From NCBI GenBank assembly GCA_011503125.2, contig WWBZ02000008.1:496001-560000 (forward strand): a stretch of DNA of 64,000 nt, in the 5' to 3' direction. Source of the stretch: Botryosphaeria dothidea (lineage: Eukaryota > Ascomycota > Dothideomycetes > Botryosphaeriales > Botryosphaeriaceae). The stretch's first letter is position 1. Every line of letters begins with the position of its first letter. The position numbers and the translations under genes are program-made. The notes beneath the pieces are model-generated. The model was not told where the DNA came from and searched no databases. It saw only the letters and a list, made by a program, of their open reading frames with translations. This document shows positions 48,047 to 60,025 of this stretch, piece after piece.

Positions 48047-49503
48047 ACGAGTACTAGATAGCTACCTACGGGTTAGCTTTCTCGCCTAATAAGTATTACC
48101 TTATTTATTTTATAAGGAAACTAAGGAGATTTAATATAGTAGTAGGGATCCGTATCCCTAGATTTACTAGATATCTAGAGCCTATAATTAAGATTCTAAG
48201 AGTCTACGTAGATAATAAGCTTAGATAGAAACTCTATATTAGGGAAATAGAAGCTAAGGTAATTAAATAGTATATATCTCTCTTTAAACTCGCGGCGTCT
48301 ACCTAGGGAGCCTTATTTACTAAAGCCCGTTATATCTATACGGCCGTAGTAAGGCTAGTTCTTACCTACGGCTATAGAGTATAGTATACTCTAGAGAAAA
48401 TCCTAGAATAGAGAAAAATAACTATCTAGCTACTAAAGAAGATCTAAAACTAATATCTACGTACTATCTTAGGGGCGTATAAGTTAACTAGTATATAAAC
48501 CTTAGAGTATAAGATAGGGATTTCCCTACTTTTACTATACCTAGACGAACTAGTACTAGCCTAGGCTATTAGAGCTAGAGATAGCCTAGTCGCGATAGTA
48601 GTAAAGGAAACTTACTAAAGTATTAAATAGATAGCTCGGGCTACTCTAAGTACTAGAGGCGCTACTAGCCCTACTAGAAGAACCCTACTTAGGAAAAAGA
48701 TAAACTTACTCCTTAACTACTACCCCTCTACCTACTAGAGTCTTCTAGAGCGAACGAAGCTACGTATAGTATATAGGAATAAGTAGAAGGAGAGATAGAT
48801 AAAGTCTACTAGCTAGGAAAGATAAGATAAGCTAGTAGCCTAAAGTATATAGTAGAATCTAAAAATTAGATAAATCTATAGCGAACTATCTAAGCTATAG
48901 AGTATACTCGCTATTCTACTACGTATAGAGTATATTAGACTAAAGGACTTCCTCTTAAGGCGTAAGATACTAAGATACTCTAGTTCTATCTATCTATACG
49001 GCTAGTATAGATAAACTCTAAAGTATATTCTTCTCTTCTACCCCTACTTCTAATAGAATAGGATATAGATACTCTAAAGAGTAGGGACTACGGACTACTA
49101 CTTCCTCCTCTTAATAAAGAAGGGGATTAAAGTAGTAATAGACTAGTTCTTACGTCTAGGGCTACTTAAGTAATTTAGCCTAGTAAAGGAACTAATATAG
49201 AAAGATAACTAGGAAGAGAAACTAGAAGGATAACTAGGACTACTAGAACTACTAGAACCCGAATAACTACGAGGATAAGGACTAAAGAGATAGGTCTAGT
49301 AGGTAAATATAGGGCTACTATAGTAGCCGCTACTAGTAAGAAGGAAAAATAAGAACTAGTATAGAATAGTATGCCTAGAGAGAGAGGAGAGGTTTTTACT
49401 AGGCGAAAAGGTTTTCTCCCTTATATAAAATAACTATAGATAGCCAGCCCCGTATAGACCCGTAAGAGAGCTATATCGGGAAGAAATAAATTTATCTATC
49501 TAT
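48047..49503 (+). mobile_element. 5'-truncated LINE with target duplication
   Basis: It begins inside RT and ends with the LINE tail. The flanks ctatatcctctatat (48032-48046) and ctatattctctatat (49504-49518) agree in 14 of 15 bases, the single difference being C/T. Confidence 0.85.
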
Positions 49504-49641
49504 CTATATTCTCTATATTAACTACTTCGCGGCTATAGTTATCTTAAGTACTATTTTAGGACTCGCGAAGTCTAGAAGAGTTCTTAGGGCCCTCTCCCGG
49601 CGCCGTAGCTTAGAATCGATTTTTTAGTATAATTATATTTT
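49504..49641 (-). mobile_element. LINE 5' end (remainder of 47735-48046)
   Basis: The ORF1 start region in reverse, ending at the common LINE 5' boundary next to the Copia fragment. Confidence 0.75.
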
Positions 49642-52074
49642 GCCCTAGTTATATAGATAGATATAGTAGAATCTACTATCTAGATATCTTTAGAAAGCTT
49701 ATTAGTAATAGATTTAAAGACTACGGCGGCTTTCTTAATATCTTCTTTCTCGCTACTATCTTCTTAGCTTTTAGTAGCGATATTTTCCTAGGCGGATTTT
49801 TTTTCCGTAGCTAGAAAGGCCTTTAGCTACTTTAGACGTTCTAGGAGCTAATTAATTTCGCGCTCGTTCCTAGAACGTAATCTCTTATTACGTCGTTTAC
49901 GGCTAATCTTCTTTACGGCCTTAAGATTCGGGTACGAAGAAATATAATACTTACTACCGTAAATATAGTATTATAAGCGGCGCTTATCGGATTTAGAGTT
50001 CGAGCTTAACTAGCGCCGGAGTTAGTTCTTCTCTTTTTCTTTAGAAGATCTTTTAGTAAATAGGGCTAAATTATTTAATTTTAGCCGCGCTTTCTTCTTC
50101 TTTAAAATCTATAGAGTCTTAAGTACCGGGAGATTCTTCTATAAATCGATCGAATCTACGGTATTATCGTACTCTACTAAAAGAACTTAAAGTAGTTACT
50201 ATAGCTAAGGTCTCTCTTTAGTAAAGTTTAAGTTCTCTAGCTCTATAGAAGTAATTTTTCTTCTAAGAATAGCGAGATAAGTCTATACTTACTAAATTAT
50301 AGTCTCTTTTAGTATCGTATAATACGTAAATTTACGAAGGTACTATCTCCGGGAAACTTAGAGCTTTTCTTCGTATTTATCTTAGAGAATATTCTAAATC
50401 TACTTAGCGGACTCGAGGTTACGAACTATCTTACGATCGTCTTTATTAATATAAATTTATAGCTAATAGACGGCCTTTATATTATCTCTCTCCGTTCTAA
50501 AACTAATTATAGACTAGTCGACTAACGGGTTAAGAAATCTAATAGTATACTATAATCTCTTACTAGTTAGCTATATCTTTATTAGCTTCGTCTAGTTATT
50601 CTTATTTTCGTACGAAAGAATAGAGACGGAGCGACGTTTTATAAATAAGTCGGAAGGATCTATATTAAAAAGAATAATAAAAATAAATATAGTATAAAGA
50701 GTATACTACGGTTAATCGGGACTAGAGTTTAGTTTTAGTAACGATAAGAAAACGTTTACTCGAAGAAGACTCTAGCGGTTAAGAGTCTTACCGAGGTTCG
50801 AGCGATTATTAGGTTTTTATATTAAAATCTCTACTTTCTTAAGGAAAGCGATAGTAGAGAGTAGAGGTAATACTAATTTCCTCTTCGCCGAGAATCGTAT
50901 TTAGCTACCGGATAGTAGGGGTGCTAATTCTTCTCTTCGCCGAGGACCGTACTTAGCTACTAGGTACTAGTACGCTTACGAATACGTTATAGAAACGTAT
51001 ACTATTTCGAGTCTTTTCGTAGACTCTCTAAATAGTCGGATATAAGCGGGAACTCTTAATAACTTATACTTAACCCGGGCTTATAATCTATTATTAATAT
51101 ATAGATACGTAGCGGTCTAAAATAAGATATTCGATTTCTTTTACCTACTAATCTAATACGTAGAAGATATATACGTAGATTACGTGCTATACTAAGCCTA
51201 TTTAGGAACGCCCGGACTAGCTCGCTTACTTCTCTATCTAGAATAGATAAGTATCTAACGTAGAATAGGGCTATATTCTTAATAGCTTCTAATCTATAAG
51301 TAGGTCCGGTAGATCTTCCGTAATATAGGCGCTAAAGTCTATTTTCCGGAACCCGACTTCTATTTTAAGGAGCGGACGATATATTCGCTATTCTCTTATT
51401 CGTTTCTTATATCCGAAGTCGGTTTCTTAGATCCGTATTTTCTCTCTTATAGATATTCTTTCCGTACGGGATCTCGGGCTTACCGCTAGTCTTAGTATTT
51501 ACGACTACTACCTTACTAGGATCCGTAGACGCTATCTTTTCTTAAGGCTAGCCTTTTCGTACGGGCGTGCTAGCCGTACGGCTCTATTACCCGTAAGGCT
51601 TCCTAGCTCCCGCGGTGCCTATTTCCGTACGGGCTTTTTACCCGTAGGGTTATAAAGCCCTTATCCTCTAGGGTTCGTAATAATTAGCTCTAATCTAAGT
51701 ATAGGTCCGTACGTAACTCGGGCGCTTAGGCCTCTTTTCTAAACCCCGTTTTTTAACTTAGCGAACGGACGTAATAACTATCTTTCTCTTAACCGTTTCC
51801 TAACCGCCTAACGTTACCGACGGCCCGTTCCCCTCTAACTCGGCGGTGCTTTACTAGCCTTCTTATACCTTATAGGCTTTCTTCCCGTACGGGCCTTAGT
51901 CTCGGTAACTAATCCCTTAGGCGCCGGTTCCCCTAGGGCTGACCTTCCCGTGTAGGATCTTTAGTGGTGCGGCTCTGCTGGTCGTGCGGGAACTTGGTCC
52001 CTGCGATGGTTTTTCCCGTGCGGGCTTTCTGCCCTTGGGGTACTAAAGTCCGTGTATCCTAGGGTTCGTAATAT
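49642..52074 (-). mobile_element. Ty1/Copia fragment: 5' LTR/leader and gag
   Basis: The right end, read on the minus strand, starts tattacgaaccctagg, which is TGTTACGAACCC after TG to TA change, as expected for an LTR start. A gag frame follows to the left (49650-50640), and the element is then cut off by a LINE before pol. The right-hand ~150 bases keep CA/TG. A related start string lies at 51667-51682, about 390 bp inward. A small 52-bp tandem duplication (ctcttcgccgag at 50881 and 50933) lies in the leader. The LTR end cannot be fixed. Confidence 0.65.
49650..50640 (-). pseudogene. Copia-type gag
   Basis: One uninterrupted minus-strand frame of about 330 codons whose only stops are TAA and TAG. 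It has the layout of Copia gag: a helical core containing AKQIQNILQDKYE and LLQVLLVEYD, then a basic zinc-knuckle region around 49,950-49,990 in which Cys and His appear as Tyr (YYIYGSKYY), and a Lys/Arg-rich coiled-coil tail. There are no frameshifts, so the decay is by point mutation alone. Confidence 0.65.
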
Positions 52075-52605
52075 AAGGTACTAGGGTACCCTAGCTCTGC
52101 CTGCCCATACGGCTGGTATAGATAAACCCTAAAGCATATCCTCCTCTTCTGCCCCGACTTCTAATAGGGCAGGGTATAGATACTCTAAAGGGTAGGGACC
52201 ACGGACTACTACTCCCTCCTCTTAAAAAAAAAAGGGGGTCAAAGCAGTAATAAACTGGTTCTTGCGCCCAGGGCTGCTTAAGCAATTCAGCCTGGCAAGG
52301 GAACTAATCCAGGAAGACAACCAGGAGGACCACCAGGACCACCAGGACCCGGACAACTACGAGGATAAGGACTAAAGGGATAGGTCCAGTGGGTAAATGT
52401 AGGGCTACTATGGCAGCCGCTACTGGTAAGAAGGAAAAACAGGACTAGTATAGGAGAGCATACCTAGAGAGAGAGGAGGGGTTTTTGCCAGGTGAAAAGG
52501 TTTTCCCCCTCGTGTAAAATAACTATAGATAGCCAGCCCCGCATGGACCCGTAAGGGAGCTATATCGGGAAGAAATAAATTTATCTATCTATCTATCTAT
52601 CTATC
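52075..52605 (+). mobile_element. LINE 3' end, weakly mutated
   Basis: It matches the last ~530 bases of copies B and C, including the (TCTA)n tail of about six units at 52,580-52,605. Unlike those, it has many intact CA/TG sites. The sequence past the tail is single-copy and belongs to the ankyrin gene remnant. Confidence 0.85.
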
Positions 52606-55600
52606 GCATAGTTGGAGAGCCTCTTCCCGTTGACGACTTTCCACTAGGTTCCAATGGGTCAAGTCAGTTGATCTTATCGTTCCACCTATAAAGGCGGCCC
52701 AGCTAATAGAATAAAGATGCCAACTGGATCACCTTGAAAGCCCTCCTTCCAACCGTCTACGCAGAGCTGCTCTAAACGATCTTCCTCCGGACCTACCGCA
52801 GACTTATCAGAGAATCCTTCAGCGTGCAGTCACTTCACAACGACAGTCGACTCTCAAATTCATGGAAAGAGCTCTTCGTTGGATCGCACTCGTAATACGC
52901 CCAATGGGCATATCTGCCATCGCAGAAGCCATTAGTGTAGAACCAGGAGAGAAAGAATACGACAATACTCTGGAAATTGAAAGAATACTTAAGCCGTGCA
53001 GCAGTCTTGTCCGTACGGTTAAGGGGATATTTTCTTTCAGTCGCTTCTCTGTAGAAGAGTACCTGTATCAGATCGACACCAAGGACCAGGAGCTAGCTAG
53101 ATTTCGAGTCAACAAAGACCATGATCAGGGATATCTCGCATCTGTTTGCTTAACATATCTTCTCTTGGACGATTTTTCAGCTCTCTAACTTCAAGGCTCT
53201 ACATCCTGGGACAATTATACGGCGGAAAGACCATTCTATGGCTACGCTGCACCATTATGGGTTGAGCATGCGCGTTATTCGAGCGACTCCCAGATCCTGG
53301 AGTTAGAGCTTGAGCTTTTCAAGCCAGAGAAATAGGATCAGTTTTGTCTTTGGGCCTATACCTGGCTATCCTACCACACAGATTTTGAACACCTAGAGAA
53401 TCCGGCAGACGAGATGTATAGCGTTACCCCTTTACACATGGCATGCGCCTGCTGTATTCCGGAGGTGGTCAACGACCTGATCAAAAGAGGAGCAGATGTC
53501 AACAGATCCAATGAAGTTCTTCAGACTCCCCTTGTATGTGCCATTTCCGGTTGGGACCATAACTATGACGGTGAAGGGTTTCCAGAACGGGAATTGCGCT
53601 TAAAAGTCATCAAACGCCTCCTCTCAGAAAATATAGGTCGCGAAAACACGATTCATGATCCACTAGAGCGGGCAGCTGGGTTACAAGACGAGGGAATTGT
53701 GGCTTTGCTTCTGGAAGAGAGTTTTCCAGTCACGAGAATAATTTTGGAATCCGCCATTGAGTACGGAGGTAGTGAGGTAGTGAACATATTTCTCACCCAC
53801 ACGACAACTGCGTTGCTGGATGAAGAAGCCGAACCTCTATTCAAGGAGATGCTTATCAAATACGATCTCATGAGCGAACAAACAAAGGACATGGTTGTCC
53901 AGTCCAGTGCAGTCTCCCAGCACATAAAGCGGAACTACAAGGAGATGCTCCCAGTTGCGGCTTCACACGGCCGCCTAGAAACAGTCCCAGGCCTACTACC
54001 ACGTCTTTCAACAATTCCAGAAGAGGAAACAAATGAGCTTCTATCTCTGTGTCTTTCAAATGCTGCAACGAATGGTCAAGCTGACGTGACCAATTTCTTC
54101 ATCGAAGAAGGGATCGATCCGTCATTTCAGCGGAAGTCGGATGGAAGGACTGCTCTGCACGAAGCTGCATCGGGAGGTGACCTCGAAATGATATGCACCC
54201 TTCTGCAGAGTTGTCGGGATCCACGATCGGCATTGGAAACGAATGATCATGAAGGTTTCACACCTTGGCTGTGTGCCATTAAAGCTGGTGATAAGGACAC
54301 GTTGGATCATTTCATGGAAGTCCACCCTAACATAGACTTGGAACAGAAAATGACCCTTGGACTGACCGCGGCACACTTAGCCATCGAATGAAGAAACGAA
54401 AGTGTGTTCCATTATCTCCAAGAATGCTCTGTGGACTTCAAGTCGCGGACTTCAGATGGTCAACGTCCAATCCACATGCTCCTTGAGTCTTTCACGGCTG
54501 GTCCTGATCGTCAGGCGAAGATCCGGATGTTAAGAAGCCTTATCATACTAGAAGAAGATATGAGCTCCATGAGCAGATCCAAGAATCTTCTCCATCTTCT
54601 TGTCGATGCGGGTCAGCCATCAGAGGATGTGAACGAGATCCTGCGGGATGTATTGAATGATGGTCGCTTCCAGAAAAGCAGAGAAAATGCCCTCATCTCG
54701 ACCGACTCGCTCCTGAGGACACCATTACACCTAAGTCTGGAGAAGATTTGTGACGATTTGCAAAAGCCAGACTTGGATTTGGAACACCATCTGCATCAAG
54801 TCGGATTACTGGCTAATCCACCGTTTGAGTTTCGAGAACATCTTTCAACCAAGGGAGACAAGCTTCGCACACCAGCCCTGGCTTTCGCTAGATCCGTAAG
54901 CAACATGGAGGTCATAGAGACGTGAAAGGACCAGTTTCAAAGCGTTGTTTCAGACGTATTTCGCATACTTACTGAACCAGACAAGGACGCCGCCTTCTCC
55001 AGGCAACAAGACCACGAAGGGGTGACTGTAATGCACCATGTCGCAGGAAGCAAATCAGGGTTCCCATTCGAGCAAGTCGTTTCAACTTTCCTCAAATACC
55101 AGATTGATCTTCCAATCAAAGACAATCAAGGAAATACACCTTTGATGGTTGCTGCCAGGACCGAAAGCGAAGATATTGATTTGCTACGACTTACCCTGCA
55201 TCACATAAAGATTTCCGAACTCGAAGAACTTTGCGGGGATGGAGTCCCATTGGTACATCATATCTGCAAGAAGCCTGGCGTGGAACAGTTGTTACCCGAT
55301 CACTTGGCAGCATTAGCTCAGTCAACGGTTTTGGACGAAGACGGCTACATGCCGCTGATTCATCTCTTAAAGCACGTTACAGACATTGATGCTGCTTCGC
55401 GGCTCCTAGATGTAGCTGGGAAAACCATTGACGCCTGCGACAACATGAAGCACTCTTGCCTATGTTGGGCTTGTCGACTAGGAGCCAATCCGGTGGTTGC
55501 TGTCCTGATCGATCGCTACAAAACGATCGATGATTCTTTGTTGGATCAACAACCTGGCGGCTCAACCCTTAGGAATCCGCCATTGCTAGTTGCAGCTCTC

Positions 55601-56092
55601 TACCGAAATGTTGAAACTGTTAGGATGCTAATCTAGAAAGGTGCTAATGTTTTTGTGGAAGGACCAGGCGGCTGGCAGCTACAGCACTTTGCAATGGTGA
55701 AGCCTCACGTCCCGGTTTTCCTCGAGTTTTTGGAGACTATCCATGGATTCAATTTTGAAGCACCTATCACTTTATACAGGAGTTATTCTGGACTACCACA
55801 GCGATTTTACAATTGCAGATCATTGCATCTTGCTGCTACGCAGCGCAGCACGGCTTCTCTCGAGTGGCTGTTGTCAAACGCCAAAAATCTAAGTTTGGAC
55901 CCGAAAACTGCCTGCGGTACAACTCCGTTACATGTGGCATGCTGGAAAGCAAATGTCGAGGCTTGTAAGATACTGGTCACCGCAGGTGCGTCTCTGTTTG
56001 AAGCCGAAAGGAATGGATTCTGTTGGAAATCACGTGTTTTGCATATTGCTTTTGCAACACCAGATAGCTTAGTCACTCACTTACGTATATAA
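52606..56092 (+). pseudogene. NACHT/ankyrin-repeat protein gene, 5'-truncated, with in-frame stops
   Basis: A single frame runs from about 52,715 to the TAA at 56090 with no frameshift. It is interrupted by TAA 53186, TAG 53333, TGA 54389, TGA 54923 and TAG 55634; a further TAA at 52712 is in frame but may lie in an intron. Residues before the first internal stop (RRAALNDLPPDLPQTYQRIL...RWI) are the segment that follows the NACHT ATPase in fungal NOD-like proteins. Ankyrin repeats follow, seen as TPLHMAC (near 53,430), RTALHEAASGG (near 54,150), LTAAHLAIE (near 54,370) and TPLHVACWKA (near 55,920). The NACHT core and N-terminal effector are missing, cut off by the LINE ending at 52605. Each stop can be explained by one C-to-T change (CAA, CAG or CGA). 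Such proteins act in non-self recognition and heterokaryon incompatibility. Translation readthrough is much less likely than loss. Confidence 0.8.
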
Positions 56093-56563
56093 GGAGGGTG
56101 GGCCACCTATGCCCTTCCTCCTCATGCCAATCATCAATGGATCATCGTTGTTCATCAACAATCCAACAGCTTTGCTCGAGGCGCATGATGATGCGAGGAG
56201 CACGATCTTGACACCCCCTTTCTTCCGCCAGTGAAGTTGCCAATTCTGACATTTTGAAAGTTCCGCGTGCTAGAAGGTTCTAGATTGCTTTAGGCGTTTA
56301 GAAGTAAGAGCTGGAAAAGGAGAGATGAATAAAGGAGACAAAAATATCAATTGATCAAAAGCAGGGCATGAACACGCTGCTTTGGAGAGCCAAAAGAAAG
56401 ACCACTACTATATTCTCAATGCAGGCTCATCTTACACACAGATGTTTCAACATGTCATTTCAATTGTAACGCCGGCACTACCTCTTAACGAGGGAAGGAC
56501 TTCATCGCGCAGCCATATCTCATTGAACCCATAGCAAAAACCATCAGTGAAGCAGCGCGAGCA
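56093..56563. other. Intergenic region between the ankyrin remnant and the CYP505-like gene
   Basis: About 470 bp between the end of the remnant and the 3' end of the minus-strand P450 gene. No gene or repeat was seen; the 3' UTR of the P450 gene should lie at its right end. Confidence 0.5.
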
Positions 56564-59500
56564 CTAATCAAAAACATCCGTAACATACCGATCCTCCTTC
56601 TGCCTCTGCAGCCACTCCTCAGCCTCCTCCTCCGTCTTCCCCTCATTATGCTCCAACCAAATCCGCTTCAGCGTCTCCGCCGTCGACCGCGCCAGCTTCC
56701 CCGCGCTCCCGCACAGAAGGATCCTCGCGCCCTCCCTGAACAGCCGTGCGCACTCCTCACGCTCCGCCCAAATCCGCTCGTACGCATACCTGCACCGTTC
56801 CGCCGCGCCGCCGGGCGGCCCGCGCTTGGAGAAGGTCGGCCGCAGGCTCACCGCGCCCGCCGCCTCCGCCGCGCGCAGCTCGTCCGCGCAGATGAAGTCG
56901 CGCTCGTAGTCGCGGCACCCGAAGTAGAGCAGCGCGGGCCCGAGGGCTTGCCCCGCGGCGAGCAGGGCGGCGCGCTCCTCGACGAAGCCGCGCATGGGCG
57001 CGACGCCGGAGCCGGCGGCGACCATGATGACGGGCGTGCCGCGGTCGGCGGGCAGGCGGAAAGCCGCTGCGTTGGTGGCGCGCACGTGGCCGTGGATGCG
57101 GTCGCCGGCGCGCAGGGCGGCGAGGTAGGTCGACGCGACGCCGTAGAAGGTGCGGCGCGGGGAGGAGCGCGCGGGGGCGGCGTGCACGTCGTAGGTGACG
57201 GTGAGGGAGGAGGCGTTGCGGCTGGGGTCGAAGCGGCGGGCCGCGAGCGGGCTGGAGGAGATGGAGTATTGGCGCGGGGAGAGGGGCTTGAGCATGTCGA
57301 TGTAGAGGGGGAGGCTGAGGCAGGCGGAGGGGTGGTCGTCGAGGATGTCGAGGACGGAGTAGTTCGCGAGGACGACGTTGGCGTGGTAGTTGGCGTCGGT
57401 GGCGAGCGACTCGAGGGACTGGCGGTCGGCGTCGGACTCGGTTGCGGCGATGATGGTTGCGAGTTGGCGCTGGGTGGGAGGGCCGTTCAGTTCGACTCGG
57501 TGCGAGAAGAACATCTGCGCCCCGATGGGCTCCTTGGATTGCTATGTGCCCTTTGTGTCAGCATGATTGCAACCCACCGGCGTGGCGCAGGCCTACCAGA
57601 TACGTTTTGCGCGTGTCTGAAATGGAAATCAGGTCGTCCGGGTGCAGACCAAACCTGGAGAGCACCCGCGCGACGACGGGCGGCGGATTAGACGGCAAGA
57701 CGACGAAGTAGTCCCCTGCAGGCTGTGAGCAATACCGTCGAAGACGGGTGGAGAGGTCGACCAACCAGCCTGGTAGTGGACGTCATGTGGCAGCTCAATT
57801 TCCAACTCGCGCTTCTCCAGACCAACTTCCTCGCCTCCGAGAGACCGAGCGCTCTTGACCACTGCCCAGGACATCTCCTTACCCCCCAATATCACTGGGA
57901 TGTCGTGTTTGATTACTTCGGCTCTCAAAAATGGCATGTGAATCTGGGCACCAGCGCTGCCGCTGTCCACGAGATCCTTCCACAGCTTTTCTACCCAGTT
58001 CTCCCACTCGTTGGTGCAATCCTGCTTCACATCAGCCCACCACGACTCGACAATCCTCTCACCACCGTTCCGTGAGATGTGGCTGTCGACCAGCTTGGGG
58101 ATTCTCTGGTACGTCGAGGCCCACTCGCTGTTTCCCACACCAAACACGGCGTACTGCACGCCCGTGAACGAGGGCGAGCCGCTCTCCAACCAAGACACGA
58201 ACTTGGCAGCGTTGTCAGGCGGCTTGCCTTCGTAGCTCGACGTGATTATGACGACCGGCTGCTCTTTGGGGACGTTCTCGGTGGCCTGGTCGAGCGTCAA
58301 CACTTCGGCCTCGAAGCCAAACCCGGGCGCGTTGGTCTGGATCTCCTCGGCAAACGCCCTGCACGTTCCGGCGTTGGAGCCGTAGAGCACCGTCATCTTC
58401 TTCTTCGGGAGCGAGGCCGGAACGCTTCCATGCGCCGCGTCGTGGCTCGTCTTCTTGGCGGCGCCCAAGTCGGCCAGGCCGACCATCGGCCCCTTGCCCG
58501 GGCGTCTGCGGACTTTGATGAAGAACCCGTCGGGCTTGATGGTGAGGGTGCTCTTGTTGACTGCGAGGGAAGGTCAGCAAATCCTATGCGCCGTGGCTTC
58601 AGACCCACCCACCGAGAACGTAGCTGGGGTCGGCCATCTCGACCTGGAAGCGCTGGAGGATCAGAGCCACGTTGAGGATCATCTCCTGCTCGGCGAACGC
58701 TCTGCCAATGCAGCTCCGCATGCCCACGCCAAACGGCTTCCACGCGTCGGGCGGGAACTTCTCCATGTGCAGCATGCGCTCCGGCTTGAATTCCGCGGCA
58801 TCCTCGCCCCAGACGGCGGGATCGCTGTGCAGCCCTCTGAGATTGGTTACGATGGCGTAGTCGGCCGGAATCTGGTACCGCCCGCCGATGACGGTGTCGT
58901 GCTTGGCCCGCCGCGAGATCTGGCCGATGGGGCCATTCAGGCGGAGCGTCTCCTTGATACAGGCGTCGATGTACTTGAACTTTTCCAGATGCTTGACCGT
59001 GACGGACTCGTCGCCGAGAACGGCGTCGACTTCCTGCTGGGCCTTGTGCAGCTTCTCGGGGTTCTTGAGCAGGTTGTAGAGCAGATACGACAGCGTGCCG
59101 CTCGTCGTCTCGTGGCCGGCGATCAGAAACGTCACCATCTGGTAGCGGATGTTCTCGTCGTCCAGCTTCTCCCCGGTCACCGGATCGGCAACGTTGAGCA
59201 TCGTGTTCAGCAAGTCGTTGACGCCTGGCTGGGGGTGCGCCTTCCGCTCCGCCACCAGGTCGTCGCAGAGCTTGTGCATCTCGTGGATGTTGTCTTGCAG
59301 CTGCTTGTTGGACCAGAGGCGCAGCCGGTTCTCCATCTGCGTCCGATTGGCGCGTTTGCCGCTTTCGATGAGCGCCGCCGCCATCTGCGTTGCGAACGGG
59401 TGCATGTGCTCGGCATAAAAATTGTTGAATCGGTAGTTGAAGGCGCAGATTCCAATCGTGTCGAAGGCCAGCCTGTGCAGCAACGGTCAGCACGCATCGT

Positions 59501-60025
59501 TGCGGCGCAGCACAGTCGGGACGTATCGTGAACTCATCCCCGGTGTCGATTGGGTGAGTGGGCCCGAATCTGTCCCATCGCAGAATCAGTTGCGAGGCGA
59601 TGTCGAGCTGTTCGGGGAACATCTTGCGGACGCCCATGGGACCAAAGACGGGCATGAGCGTGCGGTGTGCCTTCCACCAATTCTGGCTCTGTGTCAACGG
59701 CGTTTCGTGTTGGAGTTGGGTCGACGGAACTTACGGGCTCATGTGGGAAGGCTGAGAAGAGCCCGTCCTTGATCAAGGGCCGCAATTCCTTGAGGCCGGC
59801 CGTGATGACCTTCTCAAACCTCTCATCGTCCATGACCTCGTGCGCGAGCTCATAGCTGGATAGCACGATCACTTTCCTGGAGATCAAGTCGAGTTGGAAT
59901 ATGGGTCCGTAGAGAGCGTGGAGTCTCCAAAAAGAACTGAGGGGAAACGACGGATCAATTTCTGGCAAGTTCGCCAACATACAATACAGGTGTGTTGGTG
60001 GCTGGGGGATTGGCTCCAAAGTCAT
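56564..60025 (-). CDS. Self-sufficient cytochrome P450/P450 reductase (CYP505-like fatty-acid hydroxylase)
   Basis: Six exons: 60025-59735, 59688-59534, 59472-58613, 58560-57766, 57715-57597 and 57532-56564, giving about 1062 residues, close to the 1066 of P450foxy. The start ATG at 60025 begins MTLEPIPQPPTHLYCMLANL; another ATG lies 26 codons upstream. P450 domain (about 1-450): I-helix AGHETTSG, K-helix KETLR, haem loop PFGVGMRSCIGRAF. Reductase half: FMN motif YGSNAGTCRAFAEE, FAD motif RQYSISSSP, NADPH motif PVIMVAAGSGVAPMRGF, and the C-terminus YVTDVFD. There is no N-terminal membrane anchor, as usual for this soluble family, which hydroxylates fatty acids at sub-terminal carbons with NADPH. 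All introns but the second fit well. At intron 2 the best-looking donor (59522) breaks the frame; the in-frame GT-AG choice used here drops about three residues usual in the family. Confidence 0.88.

Noticed and set aside
52580..52605. (TCTA)n tracts as free microsatellites or a CRISPR-like array
   Set aside because: They are the 3' tails of LINE and SINE copies, repeated at each element end, with no spacers.
56648..57691. Open frame of 347 codons on the plus strand
   Set aside because: It is an Arg/Gly/Val-rich shadow on the strand opposite the reductase half of the CYP505-like gene, caused by high third-position GC.
58393..59697. Open frame of 434 codons on the minus strand
   Set aside because: It covers exon 2 in frame but then runs through intron 2 into a wrong phase of the P450 and becomes Arg/Ala/Pro-rich; only its first part is real coding sequence.
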